Origin: Rhodobacteraceae bacterium HLUCCA09
GTDB lineage: Bacteria; Pseudomonadota; Alphaproteobacteria; Rhodobacterales; Rhodobacteraceae
DNA length: 45,646 nt
Direction of reading: 5' to 3'
Assembly (NCBI GenBank): GCA_001314685.1
Contig: LJNT01000148.1
Coordinates: forward strand, 1 to 45,646
A program made the translations under genes and the position numbers. Positions 20,441 to 30,692 of the stretch are shown one piece after another. Position 1 is the first letter of the stretch. Every line of letters starts with the position of its first letter. The notes under the pieces are model-generated. The model saw only the letters and a program-made list of their open reading frames with translations, was not told the origin of the DNA and did no database searches.

Positions 20441-22307
20441 ATGGCGGAAAGCGTCGGCAAGAAGGCGAGCAAGGTCTTCGTGTGGATCCTGCTCGCGCTG
20501 CTGATCGTGGGCCTCGCGGGCTTCGGCATCGGCTCGTTCGGCGGCTCGACCACGGCGGTGGGCCGCGTGGGGGGCCAGGAGATCACGGCGCAGGCCTATT
20601 TCCGCGCGCTCGACCAGGCGATCCGGGCCGAGCGGCAGGCGACCGGCGGGCGAGCCGGTAACGCGGGCGCGCGCCGAGGCGACGGGGCTGATGGCCGAGG
20701 TGCAAGGGAGCCTTGCCGGCCAGGCCGCGCTCGACGGCGAGGCCGCCGATCTGGGGCTGTCGGTCAGCGACGACGTGGTGGGCGAGCGGATACTGCAGAC
20801 CCAGGCGTTCCTTGGGCCGAACGGGGCGTTCGACCGGCAGACCTACGAGTTCGTGCTGCGTCAGAACGGCTGGACGGTGCCCGAATACGAGGAAGAGGTG
20901 CGCGCCGACCAGACCCGCGCGCTGCTGCAGTCAGCCGCGGCGGGCGGCATCGCCGCGCCCGATGCCTTCACCGACACGGTGATGGGCTACGTGGGCGAGC
21001 GGCGCAGCTTCGCGTGGCGGCGCTTCGGCCCCGAAGATCTCGACGCGGCGCTGCCCGAGCCCACCGACGCCGACCTGCAGGCGCAGTACGAGGCGGCTGA
21101 AGACGCCTATCGCCTGCCCGAGACCAAGCGCATCACCTACGCCTGGCTGACGCCCGCGGCGCTGGCCGACACGCTCGAGCCCGAGGAGGGCGCGGTCGAG
21201 GCGCTGTACGAGGAGCGGATCGACGAATACGTGCAGCCCGAGCGCCGGCTGGTGGAACGGCTCGTCTTCGAAAGCGCGGCGTCGGCCGAGCGCGCCTCGG
21301 CCGCGCTCGAGGCGGGCGAGATCGATTTCGGCGCGCTGGTGCGCGAGCGGGGCCTGACGCTGGAGGATGTCGATCTCGGCGACGTGGCGCGCGACGATCT
21401 GGGCGCGGCGGCCGAGCCGGTGTTCGCCCTCGACGGCCCCGGCGTCGTGGGGCCGGTCGAGACCTCGCTCGGACCCGCTCTGTTCCGCGTCAATGCAATC
21501 CTCGACGCGCGCGACATCCCGCTCGCGGAGGTGCGTGACGAGCTGGCCCGCGAGGCCTCGATCGAGCGTGCACGCCGGATGATGTCGGACATGGTCGACG
21601 AGTTCGACGACCGTCTCGCCGCGGGCGCGACGCTCGAGGATCTGGGCGACGAGACCGCAATGGACGTGGGCACGCTCGACTGGTTCCCCGGTGTCGGCAC
21701 CGAGGCGGGCGAGATCGTGGGCTACGAGCGCTTCCGCGAAGCGGCCGACGCCGCGCAGGAGGACGACTTTCCGCAGATCGACATCCTCGGCGACGGCTCG
21801 CTCTTCGCGCTGCGCGTCGACGAAGTGGTGCCGCCCCGCCTGCCCCCGCTCGCCGACATACGCGCGACGGTGGCCGACGACTGGCGCGCGGCCGAGCGCA
21901 CCCGCCGCCTCGCCGCGCAGGCCGAGGCGGCGCTCGCCGACCTGACGGGCGGCGACGAGCTTGGCGCGTCCGGTGCGGCCGTGGAGACGACCGAGGGGCT
22001 CACCCGCGACGCCACGCTCGACGGTGTGCCGCCGGCGCTGATCGCCCGCGCCTTCGAGATGGAGCAAGGCGAGCGCACCGTGGTCGAGGGCGACGGCGCG
22101 GCCTACCTGCTCGAGCTGCGCGAGATCGCCCCGCCCGACGAGGAGAACGAGCGCGTCGCGCTGCTGCGGCAGGCCCTCGAGAGCCAGGCGGCGCAGGGCA
22201 TGGCGAACGACGCGCTGCAACTCTACATTCGAGGGCTCATGGCGCGCGAGGGTGTCAGCTTTGACCAGCCCGCGCTCAACTCCGTCCATTCCCAGGTCTT
22301 CAACTAG
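20441..22307 (+). CDS. SurA/PpiD-type periplasmic peptidyl-prolyl isomerase, apparently frameshifted near 20645-20652
   Basis: Frame 1 MAESVGKKASKVFVWILLALLIVGLAGFGIGSFGG...RALDQAIRAERQATG continues only in frame +1 as EPVTRARAEATGLMAEVQGSLAGQAALDGEAADLGLSV... to VFN; tandem ggcgggcg at the switch. Confidence 0.8.
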
Positions 22308-22308
22308 G

Positions 22309-23823
22309 ATGGTCGCGCTCGCGCCCGGCTACGACGACTTTGCCCGCGGGTGGGCCGCGGGCGAGAACCAGATCGTCTATGCGCGCCTCGCCGCCGATCT
22401 CGACACACCGGTCTCGCTGATGCTCAAGCTCGGCGGCGCGCGGGCGGATTCCTTCATGCTCGAATCGGTGACCGGCGGCGAGGTGCGGGGGCGCTACTCG
22501 ATCGTGGGGCTCAAGCCCGACCTCGTGTGGCGCTGCCGGGGCAGCCGGGCATGGATCAACCGCGAGGCGCGCTACGATGCCGACGCCTTCGTCGAGGAGG
22601 CGCGCGACCCGCTCGCCTCGCTGCGGGCGGTGCTGGAGGAGAGCCGCATCGCCCTGCCCCGCGGCCTGCCCTCGGCCTCGGCCGGTCTCTTCGGCTATCT
22701 CGGCTACGACATGGTGCGGCTTGTCGAGCACCTGCCCCACGTCAACCCCGACCCGCTCGGCCTGCCCGACGCGGTGCTCCTGCGCCCATCGGTGGTGGCG
22801 GTGCTCGACGGGGTGAAGGGCGAGGTGATCGTGGTCGCGCCCGCCTTCATCGCCTCGGGCCTGACCGCGCGGGCGGCCTACGCGCAGGCGGCCGAGCGGG
22901 TGGCCGACGCGGTGCGCGACATCGAGGGCGGCGTTCCGGGCGAGCCGCGCGCGCTGGGCGAGGCGGCCGAGGTGGGCGCGCCGGTGTCGAACTTCACCAG
23001 ACCCGCCTATCTCGCCGCCGTCGAGCGGGCGAGAGACTACATCCGCGCCGGCGACATCTTTCAGGTCGTGCCGTCGCAGCGCTGGGCACAGCACTTTCCG
23101 CTGCCGCCTTTCGCGCTCTACCGCTCGCTGCGGCGCACCAACCCCTCGCCCTTCCTGTTCTACTTCGATTTCGGCGGCTTCCAGGTCGTGGGCGCCTCGC
23201 CCGAGATCCTCGTGCGCGTCCGCGAGGGCGAGGTGACGATCCGCCCCATCGCGGGCACCCGCCCCCGCGGCGCCTCCGAGGAGGAAGATCGCGCGCTCGA
23301 GGCCGATCTGTTGTCGGACCAAAAGGAGATGGCCGAGCACCTGATGCTGCTCGATCTGGGGCGCAACGATGTCGGGAGGGTCGCGAAGATCGGCACGGTG
23401 CGGCCCACCGAAGAGTTCGTGATCGAGCGCTATTCCCATGTGATGCACATCGTCTCCAACGTGGTGGGCGAGATCTCAGACGAGCACGACGCGCTCTCGG
23501 CGCTCCTCGCCGGGCTTCCGGCCGGGACTGTCTCGGGCGCGCCCAAGGTGCGCGCGATGGAGATCATCGACGAGCTCGAGCCGGAAAAGCGCGGCGTCTA
23601 CGGCGGCGCGGTCGGCTACTTTTCGGCCGACGGCGACATGGACATGTGCATCGCGCTGCGCACCGCCGTCGTGAAGGACGAGACGCTGTATGTGCAGGCG
23701 GGCGGGGGCGTGGTCTACGACAGCGACCCCGCGGCCGAGTGGCAGGAGACGGTGAACAAGGCCCGCGCGCTGCGCGCCGCAGCCGAGGATGCCGGCCGCT
23801 TCGTGCGCCGGGGCAATGGCTGA
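22309..23823 (+). CDS. trpE: Anthranilate synthase component I
   Basis: GRYSIVGLKPDLVWR...DIFQVVPSQRW...NPSPFLFYFDFGGFQVVGASPEILVRV...IRPIAGTRPRG...AGTVSGAPKVRAMEIIDELEP. Confidence 0.96.
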   Translation: MVALAPGYDDFARGWAAGENQIVYARLAADLDTPVSLMLKLGGARADSFMLESVTGGEVRGRYSIVGLKPDLVWRCRGSRAWINREARYDADAFVEEARDPLASLRAVLEESRIALPRGLPSASAGLFGYLGYDMVRLVEHLPHVNPDPLGLPDAVLLRPSVVAVLDGVKGEVIVVAPAFIASGLTARAAYAQAAERVADAVRDIEGGVPGEPRALGEAAEVGAPVSNFTRPAYLAAVERARDYIRAGDIFQVVPSQRWAQHFPLPPFALYRSLRRTNPSPFLFYFDFGGFQVVGASPEILVRVREGEVTIRPIAGTRPRGASEEEDRALEADLLSDQKEMAEHLMLLDLGRNDVGRVAKIGTVRPTEEFVIERYSHVMHIVSNVVGEISDEHDALSALLAGLPAGTVSGAPKVRAMEIIDELEPEKRGVYGGAVGYFSADGDMDMCIALRTAVVKDETLYVQAGGGVVYDSDPAAEWQETVNKARALRAAAEDAGRFVRRGNG

Positions 23824-23871
23824 GCCGGCCCGCCTCCGGCCCGGCGGCGCCCCCGGCGGGGCCGTGGCGAT

Positions 23872-23894
23872 GGCGTATTTGCGACAGAAAGAAA
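23872..23894 (+). repeat. Intergenic element variant copy E (GGCGTATTTGCGACAGAAAGAAA)
   Basis: Similar to copy D at 10564. Confidence 0.55.
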
Positions 23895-23910
23895 CCGGGG
23901 GCGCCACACC

Positions 23911-24051
23911 TTGACCGACCGGATCGCGCTGTGGCTCGCCGGGCTGCTCGCGGTGGCGGCGGCGGCGAACTTCCTCTTCGGATGGGAGTTGCACCTGTTC
24001 CTCGGGCGCCGCCTCCTCGGGCTGATCGAGTGGCTGGCTTTCTGGCGTTAG
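23911..24051 (+). CDS. 46-aa hydrophobic small protein upstream of gap (TTG start; not in ORF track)
   Basis: M(TTG)TDRIALWLAGLLAVAAAANFLFGWELHLFLGRRLLGLIEWLAFWR*; two hydrophobic segments. Confidence 0.6.
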   Translation: MTDRIALWLAGLLAVAAAANFLFGWELHLFLGRRLLGLIEWLAFWR

Positions 24052-24144
24052 GCCGCAGCGCGCGCGGTTGACGCGGGCGGCGCGAGACGATTGGAAGACC
24101 GCGACCGGCCGCGTGGCGCGGCGCCAGACATGGGAGAGACGACG

Positions 24145-25146
24145 ATGGCGGTAAAGGTGGCGATCAACGGCTTCGGCCGGATCGGGCGCAACGTGCTGCG
24201 CGCGCTGATCGAGACGGGGCGCACCGACGTGGAGGTCGTGGCGATCAACGACCTCGGACCCGTCGAGACCAACGCGCACCTTCTGCGCTACGACAGCGTG
24301 CACGGCCGCGCGCCCTTCGAGGTGAAGACCACCGGCGAGGGCATCGACGTGGGCCGCGGGCCCATCGTCGTGACGTCCGAGCGCGACCCCGCGGCGCTGC
24401 CATGGACGGATGTCGACATCGTGCTCGAATGCACCGGCATCTTCACCGACAAGGAGAAGGCGCAGGTGCATCTCGAGAACGGCGCCTCGCGCGTGCTGGT
24501 CTCGGCGCCCTCGAAAGGCGCGGACAAGACCATCGTCTACGGCGTGAACCACGGCACGCTCACGAAGGACGACCTCGTGGTGTCGAACGCCTCGTGCACG
24601 ACGAACTGCCTCGCCCCGGTCGCCTACGTGCTGAACGGGGCGCTCGGGATCGAGCGCGGCTTCATGACGACGATCCACTCCTATACCGGCGACCAGCCGA
24701 CGCTCGACACCATGCACAAGGATCTCTACCGCGCCCGCGCCGCGGCGATGTCGATGATCCCGACCTCGACGGGCGCGGCGCGCGCCGTGGGCCTCGTGAT
24801 GCCCGAGCTCGACGGCAAGCTCGACGGCGTGGCGATCCGGGTGCCGACGCCGAACGTCTCGGTCGTCGACCTTACCTTCGAGGCCGGGCGCGAGACCTCG
24901 ACCGACGAGATCAACGAGGCGATCCGCGCGGCGGCGTCGGGCGAGCTGAAGGGCATCCTCGGCGTGACCGACGAGAAGCTCGTCTCGACGGACTTCAACC
25001 ACGACCCGCATTCGTCGATCTTCGCCACCGACCAGACCAAGGTTCTGGAGGGCAAGCTGGTGCGCGTGCTGTCGTGGTACGACAACGAGTGGGGCTTCTC
25101 CTGCCGGATGCTCGACACCGCGGCCGAGATGGGCAAGCATCTCTGA
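24145..25146 (+). CDS. gap: Type I glyceraldehyde-3-phosphate dehydrogenase
   Basis: MAVKVAINGFGRIGRNVLRAL...VSNASCTTNCLAPVAYVL...SWYDNEWGFSCRM. Confidence 0.97.
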   Translation: MAVKVAINGFGRIGRNVLRALIETGRTDVEVVAINDLGPVETNAHLLRYDSVHGRAPFEVKTTGEGIDVGRGPIVVTSERDPAALPWTDVDIVLECTGIFTDKEKAQVHLENGASRVLVSAPSKGADKTIVYGVNHGTLTKDDLVVSNASCTTNCLAPVAYVLNGALGIERGFMTTIHSYTGDQPTLDTMHKDLYRARAAAMSMIPTSTGAARAVGLVMPELDGKLDGVAIRVPTPNVSVVDLTFEAGRETSTDEINEAIRAAASGELKGILGVTDEKLVSTDFNHDPHSSIFATDQTKVLEGKLVRVLSWYDNEWGFSCRMLDTAAEMGKHL

Positions 25147-25171
25147 GTTCGGGTGACGATCCGAACCGGCG

Positions 25172-25208
25172 GCGCCGCGCTCCCCCGGGGGCGCGGCGCT
25201 TCTCTTTG
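25172..25208 (+). terminator. Intrinsic terminator downstream of gap
   Basis: gcgccgcgc...gcgcggcgc stem followed by ttctcttt. Confidence 0.7.
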
Positions 25209-25212
25209 GGGA

Positions 25213-25245
25213 TGACGCCGGCGTCAAAGCCATGCATTCGATGCA
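25213..25245. promoter_or_regulatory. Adjacent palindromes TGACGCCGGCGTCA (25213-25226) and TGCAT-tcg-ATGCA (25233-25245)
   Basis: Direct reading; upstream of the DUF1127-like ORF. Confidence 0.45.
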
Positions 25246-25342
25246 AGCCCGGATCACGCAATCGGGGGATTGTTCGGAAGGGCGTTAGCGCCAACATCTG
25301 ACCGGACGCAGCAATGCACAGCGCACCCGAGAGGACAGACCA

Positions 25343-25528
25343 ATGACCGACCTGATCGCCCGCATCCGCGAGATCGCCCACCGCCGCGCCCGCTACGCCC
25401 GCACCGTGCAGGAGTTGCGCTCGATACCGCTCGACGTGGCGCTGGACCTCGATCTCTACACCGGTGACGCCGAGCGCATCGCCCGTGCCGCCGTCTACGG
25501 CGACGCCGGCGGCAAGAGCCTTCGATAA
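25343..25528 (+). CDS. DUF1127-like small protein (61 aa)
   Basis: MTDLIARIREIAHRRARYARTVQELRSIPLDVALDLDLYTGDAERIARAAVYG; Arg-rich helix and short length typical of the family. Confidence 0.65.
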   Translation: MTDLIARIREIAHRRARYARTVQELRSIPLDVALDLDLYTGDAERIARAAVYGDAGGKSLR

Positions 25529-25562
25529 GGCTCTTGCAAATCCCTTTCTTGAAGGGATTTGC
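25512..25562. other. Two overlapping perfect 11-bp-stem hairpins
   Basis: GCAAGAGCCTT-cgat-AAGGCTCTTGC (25512-25537) and GCAAATCCCTT-tcttg-AAGGGATTTGC (25536-25562) share the GC at 25536-25537. Confidence 0.9.
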
Positions 25563-25651
25563 CCCCGGCTCCGCCCGCGCGGTTTTCCGTCTGCACCAGC
25601 CCGCCGGCGCGTCCGCCCCTCTCCGCCGGGCTGTTCGATTCCCGTCGCCGG

Positions 25652-26149
25652 TCAGGCGCGGCCGACCCGCGCGAGAAGGGCCTCGCGGACGGCGGGGGTG
25701 ACGAACTTCGACACGTCGCCCCCCAGACGGGCGATCTCCTTGACCAGCTTCGACGCGATCGCCTGGTGCTCTGCCTCGGCCATGAGGAACACCGTCTCGA
25801 TCGTGTTGTCGAGTTGGCGGTTCATGCCGACCATCTGGAACTCGTACTCGAAATCGGCCACCGCCCTCAGGCCGCGGACGATCAGCCTGGCGCCCACGTC
25901 GTTGGCGCAGTCGATCAGCAGGTTCTCGAAGGGGTGCGCGACGATCTCGCAGCCCGTGCGCTCGGAAATGGCGGCGACCTCGCGCTCGATCATCTCCACC
26001 CGCTCCTCGAGGGTAAAGAGCGGGCCCTTGTCACGATTGATCGCCACACCGATCACCAGCCGATCGACCAGCACGGTCGCCCGTGTGATGATGTCGAGAT
26101 GCCCGTGGGTGACGGGATCGAAGGTGCCGGGATAGAGGCCGGTGCGCAT
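25652..26149 (-). CDS. coaD: Phosphopantetheine adenylyltransferase
   Basis: MRTGLYPGTFDPVTHGHLDIITRA...LIVRGLRAVADFEYEFQMVGMNRQL. Confidence 0.97.
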   Translation of the reverse strand: MRTGLYPGTFDPVTHGHLDIITRATVLVDRLVIGVAINRDKGPLFTLEERVEMIEREVAAISERTGCEIVAHPFENLLIDCANDVGARLIVRGLRAVADFEYEFQMVGMNRQLDNTIETVFLMAEAEHQAIASKLVKEIARLGGDVSKFVTPAVREALLARVGRA

Positions 26150-26245
26150 GGGTCACGTTCCCCTGAGCCGCGTTCCGGCGCGCAGGTGCCGCAGCCGGGC
26201 CCCGAGCGCAACCCGATGGCATGCGCCGGTCCCCGCTCCGTTGCG

Positions 26246-26686
26246 CTAGAACCCCATGATCATGCCTTCGAGGGCGTCCTTCTCCATCGCCAGTTCCTCG
26301 AGCCGGTACTTCACCACGTCGCCGATCGTGATGAGGCCCACGAGCCGGCCGTTCTCGACCACGGGCATGTGGCGGAAGCGCTGTTCTGTCATCGTGCCGA
26401 GCACCGAAACCGCCTTGTCGGCGCGCGTGCAGCTGACGATCTTTCTCGTCATGAGCTTCTCCACCGGCTCGGCCAGGACAGCGGCGCCGCGACGACCCAC
26501 CTCGCGGACGATGTCGCGCTCCGACAGGATGCCGATGGGCGTGCCCTCGCCGTCGGCCACGACCAGCGAGCCGAAGCGCTTTTCGGCGAGTCGGCGGGCC
26601 GCTTCGAGCGCGGTGGCCATGGGCCCGATCGTCTCGACATGGGTGCTGCCCTTGGATTTCAGGATGTTGGCGACGGTCATTCTCAT
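26246..26686 (-). CDS. CBS-domain protein
   Basis: Two CBS repeats: RFGSLVVADGEGTPIGILSERDIVRE and RFRHMPVVENGRLVGLITIGDVVK. Confidence 0.92.
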   Translation of the reverse strand: MRMTVANILKSKGSTHVETIGPMATALEAARRLAEKRFGSLVVADGEGTPIGILSERDIVREVGRRGAAVLAEPVEKLMTRKIVSCTRADKAVSVLGTMTEQRFRHMPVVENGRLVGLITIGDVVKYRLEELAMEKDALEGMIMGF

Positions 26687-26867
26687 TCCTCCCGGGGTCT
26701 CCCTGTGACGCAGCGTCGGGGCCGGCGGGCCTGTCTGTCAACGGGAATACCGTCGCATGCCGCGCGGGGAGGCGCGCGGCGCGCCGGGGCGCGCCGGGGC
26801 GAAACCCCGCTTCCAGCCGCCGGACGGCTCCGCTAGGGTGCGCCCGAACCGGCGAAGGGAGGGAGCG

Positions 26868-28364
<1,497 letters not shown>

Positions 28365-28613
28365 GGGAGAGGTTTCGGACCGGGTTTTTGAGACACACAA
28401 ACCCTTGAAGACGTTGGGTCATTTAGTACCGTGCCGGCAAGCGACCGGTTTTGCGTCAGGGCTTCTCACAGCATAAGCTCTCAGTGCTATTCCTTTCAAC
28501 ATAACATCCCTTAGCCATCTCACGACCTGACGCCGCCGCTTCCCCTCCCCGCTTGCGCCGCACCTCGCCGCTTGCCACTCTCGCCCCGACGCAAGGGCAC
28601 GGGGGACGGGCGG

Positions 28614-29747
28614 ATGGCGGAGGTGGCGCCGGCATTCACGCTGGGGATCGAGGAGGAATACCTGCTCGTCGACCGCGGGTCGGGCGAGCTCGTCGCGGCC
28701 CCCCAGGCACTGATGGAGGAGTGCGCGAACGCCATCGAGGGGCAGGTCTCCCCCGAGTTCCTGCAATGCCAGATCGAGATCGGCACCAAGGTCTGCCCCG
28801 ACATCGCCAGCGCGCGCGACGACCTGCGCAAGCTGCGCCGCACCGTGGCCGAGTGCTGCGACGCCCACGGCCTCGCCCCCATCGCCGCCTCCTGCCACCC
28901 CTTCGCCGACTGGAAGGCGCAGCACCACACCGACAAGGCGCGCTACAACCAGCTCCGTTCCGACCTCGCGGGCGTGGCGCGGCGGATGCTGATCTGCGGG
29001 ATGCATGTCCATGTGGGCGTCGAGGGCGAGGAGCTGCGCATCGACCTGATGAACCAGCTCGCCTATTTCCTGCCGCACCTTCTGGCGCTCTCCACCTCGT
29101 CGCCCTTCTGGCAGGGCGAGGATACGGGGCTGTCCTCCTATCGGCTGACGGTGTTCGACAACCTGCCGCGCACCGGCCTGCCGCCGCAGCTCAACTCTTG
29201 GGCCGCCTACGAACGCACCACCGGCGTGCTCGTCGATCTCGGGATCATCGAGGACCAGTCGAAGATCTGGTGGGATCTGCGCCCCTCGGCCCGCTTCCCC
29301 ACGATCGAGACGCGCATCTGCGACGTGCCGCCCCGGATGGAGGACACGCTGACACTGGCGGCCCTCGTCCAGTGCATCTGCCGGATGCTGTGGCGGCTGT
29401 CGCGCCTCAACCAGCGCTGGCGGGCCTACGACGGCTTTCTCGTGGGCGAGAACCGGTGGCGGGCGCAGCGCTACGGCACCTCCGCCGGCATGATCGACTT
29501 CGGCGCGGGGCGCATCAAGCCGTTCGACGCGCTGGCCGAAGAGCTGATCGGCCTGCTCGCCGAGGATGCCGAGGCGCTGGGCTGCCTGGCCGAGGTGGAA
29601 CGCGTCCACGAGATCGTGGCCGGCGGCACCGGCGCCGACCGGCAGCGCGCGGTGCGCGCCGCCGCGCTGGAGGCGGGCGCCACCGAGGACGGGGCGATGC
29701 GCGCTGTCGTCCGCCGCCTGGTCGAGGAGTTCCGCGAGGGCCTCTAG
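28614..29747 (+). CDS. Carboxylate-amine ligase (YbdK/GCS2 family)
   Basis: [20 protein letters not shown]...GMHVHVGV...[29 protein letters not shown]. Confidence 0.9.
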   Translation: MAEVAPAFTLGIEEEYLLVDRGSGELVAAPQALMEECANAIEGQVSPEFLQCQIEIGTKVCPDIASARDDLRKLRRTVAECCDAHGLAPIAASCHPFADWKAQHHTDKARYNQLRSDLAGVARRMLICGMHVHVGVEGEELRIDLMNQLAYFLPHLLALSTSSPFWQGEDTGLSSYRLTVFDNLPRTGLPPQLNSWAAYERTTGVLVDLGIIEDQSKIWWDLRPSARFPTIETRICDVPPRMEDTLTLAALVQCICRMLWRLSRLNQRWRAYDGFLVGENRWRAQRYGTSAGMIDFGAGRIKPFDALAEELIGLLAEDAEALGCLAEVERVHEIVAGGTGADRQRAVRAAALEAGATEDGAMRAVVRRLVEEFREGL

Positions 29748-29908
29748 CGTGGCGGGCTCTGGTGCCGGGCTCCGGGTGGCGTGCTCCGGCGTGGCGGGAG
29801 CCTCACATCGTCGAGAGCGGCGCGCCAACCGGCTGGACCGCGACCCGCCATCGTGGCAATTGAAACTCGGGATTGCCGACAGAAGCGAACCGGAATCGAG
29901 CGAGCAGA

Positions 29909-30505
29909 ATGACCGACACGACACGTCTCACCCGACGCCGCCTCATGGCCGCGGCCGGCGCCGCCCTGCCCCTGATGGCCGCGCCCGCGATCCTGCGCGC
30001 GCAGGACGCCGCCGACCCTCTGGTGCAGTCGGGCCCCGCACCACGCCGAAACGTCTCGAGCTTCGTCCGGCAGGACTGGCGCGAGCATTTCGACCAGCTC
30101 GGCAAGGGCGCCATCGTCTGCGACACGCGCAGCCGCGCGCTGCACTACTGGTCGGGCGACGAGACGATCTACAAGCTCTACCCGACATCGGTGCCCCTGA
30201 CCGAGGAACTCACCCGCCGCGGCTACACCGAGGTCGTGCGCAAGAAGGTCGGGCCCTCGTGGACGCCCACCGCCTCGATGCGCGAGCGCGACCCGACGCT
30301 GCCCGACTTCATGCCGGCGGGGCCGGGCAACCCGCTCGGCACCCACGCCATGTATCTCTCGTGGCCGGCCTACCTCATCCACGGCACCCACGACACGCGC
30401 AAGATCGGGCGCCGCTCGTCGTCGGGCTGCATCGGCCTCTACAACGAGCAGGTGGAAGAGCTGTTCGCGCTGGTCGATGTCGGTACGCAGGTGCGCCTGA
30501 TCTGA
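29909..30505 (+). CDS. Tat-exported L,D-transpeptidase (YkuD domain)
   Basis: TRRRLMAAAGAALPLMAAPAILRA signal; YLIHGTHDTRKIGRRSSSGCIGLYNEQVEELF (HxGT...S.GC). Confidence 0.9.
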   Translation: MTDTTRLTRRRLMAAAGAALPLMAAPAILRAQDAADPLVQSGPAPRRNVSSFVRQDWREHFDQLGKGAIVCDTRSRALHYWSGDETIYKLYPTSVPLTEELTRRGYTEVVRKKVGPSWTPTASMRERDPTLPDFMPAGPGNPLGTHAMYLSWPAYLIHGTHDTRKIGRRSSSGCIGLYNEQVEELFALVDVGTQVRLI

Positions 30506-30530
30506 TCGCGCCGCCAGGCGGCGACCGAAG

Positions 30531-30592
30531 CGGGGGCGCTGCCCCCGTCGCCTTCGGCGACTCCCCCAGGGATATTTTCAGCAAGAAGAAGG
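30531..30592 (+). repeat. Structured intergenic element copy F
   Basis: CGGGGGC-gct-GCCCCCG / GTCGCC-ttc-GGCGAC / TCCCCCAGGGATATTTTCAGCAAGAAGAAG. Confidence 0.8.
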
Positions 30593-30652
30593 GCCGGGAC
30601 GGGCCAGGCCCCTCTGGCGGGAATCGGTTGCGGGCGCGAGCGGTTTCCTCCA

Positions 30653-30674
30653 GAATTGAACGCATGATCAATTC
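30653..30674. promoter_or_regulatory. Inverted repeat GAATTGA-N8-TCAATTC, candidate operator of the valine-catabolism genes
   Basis: Direct reading; 18 nt upstream of ATG 30693. Confidence 0.5.
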
Positions 30675-30692
30675 GCCGGAAGGGAGGCGGCG

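Noticed and set aside
28419-28530. Short minus-strand reading [34 protein letters not shown] as a transposase remnant
   Set aside because: No recognisable transposase motif; kept only as an unexplained AT-rich islet
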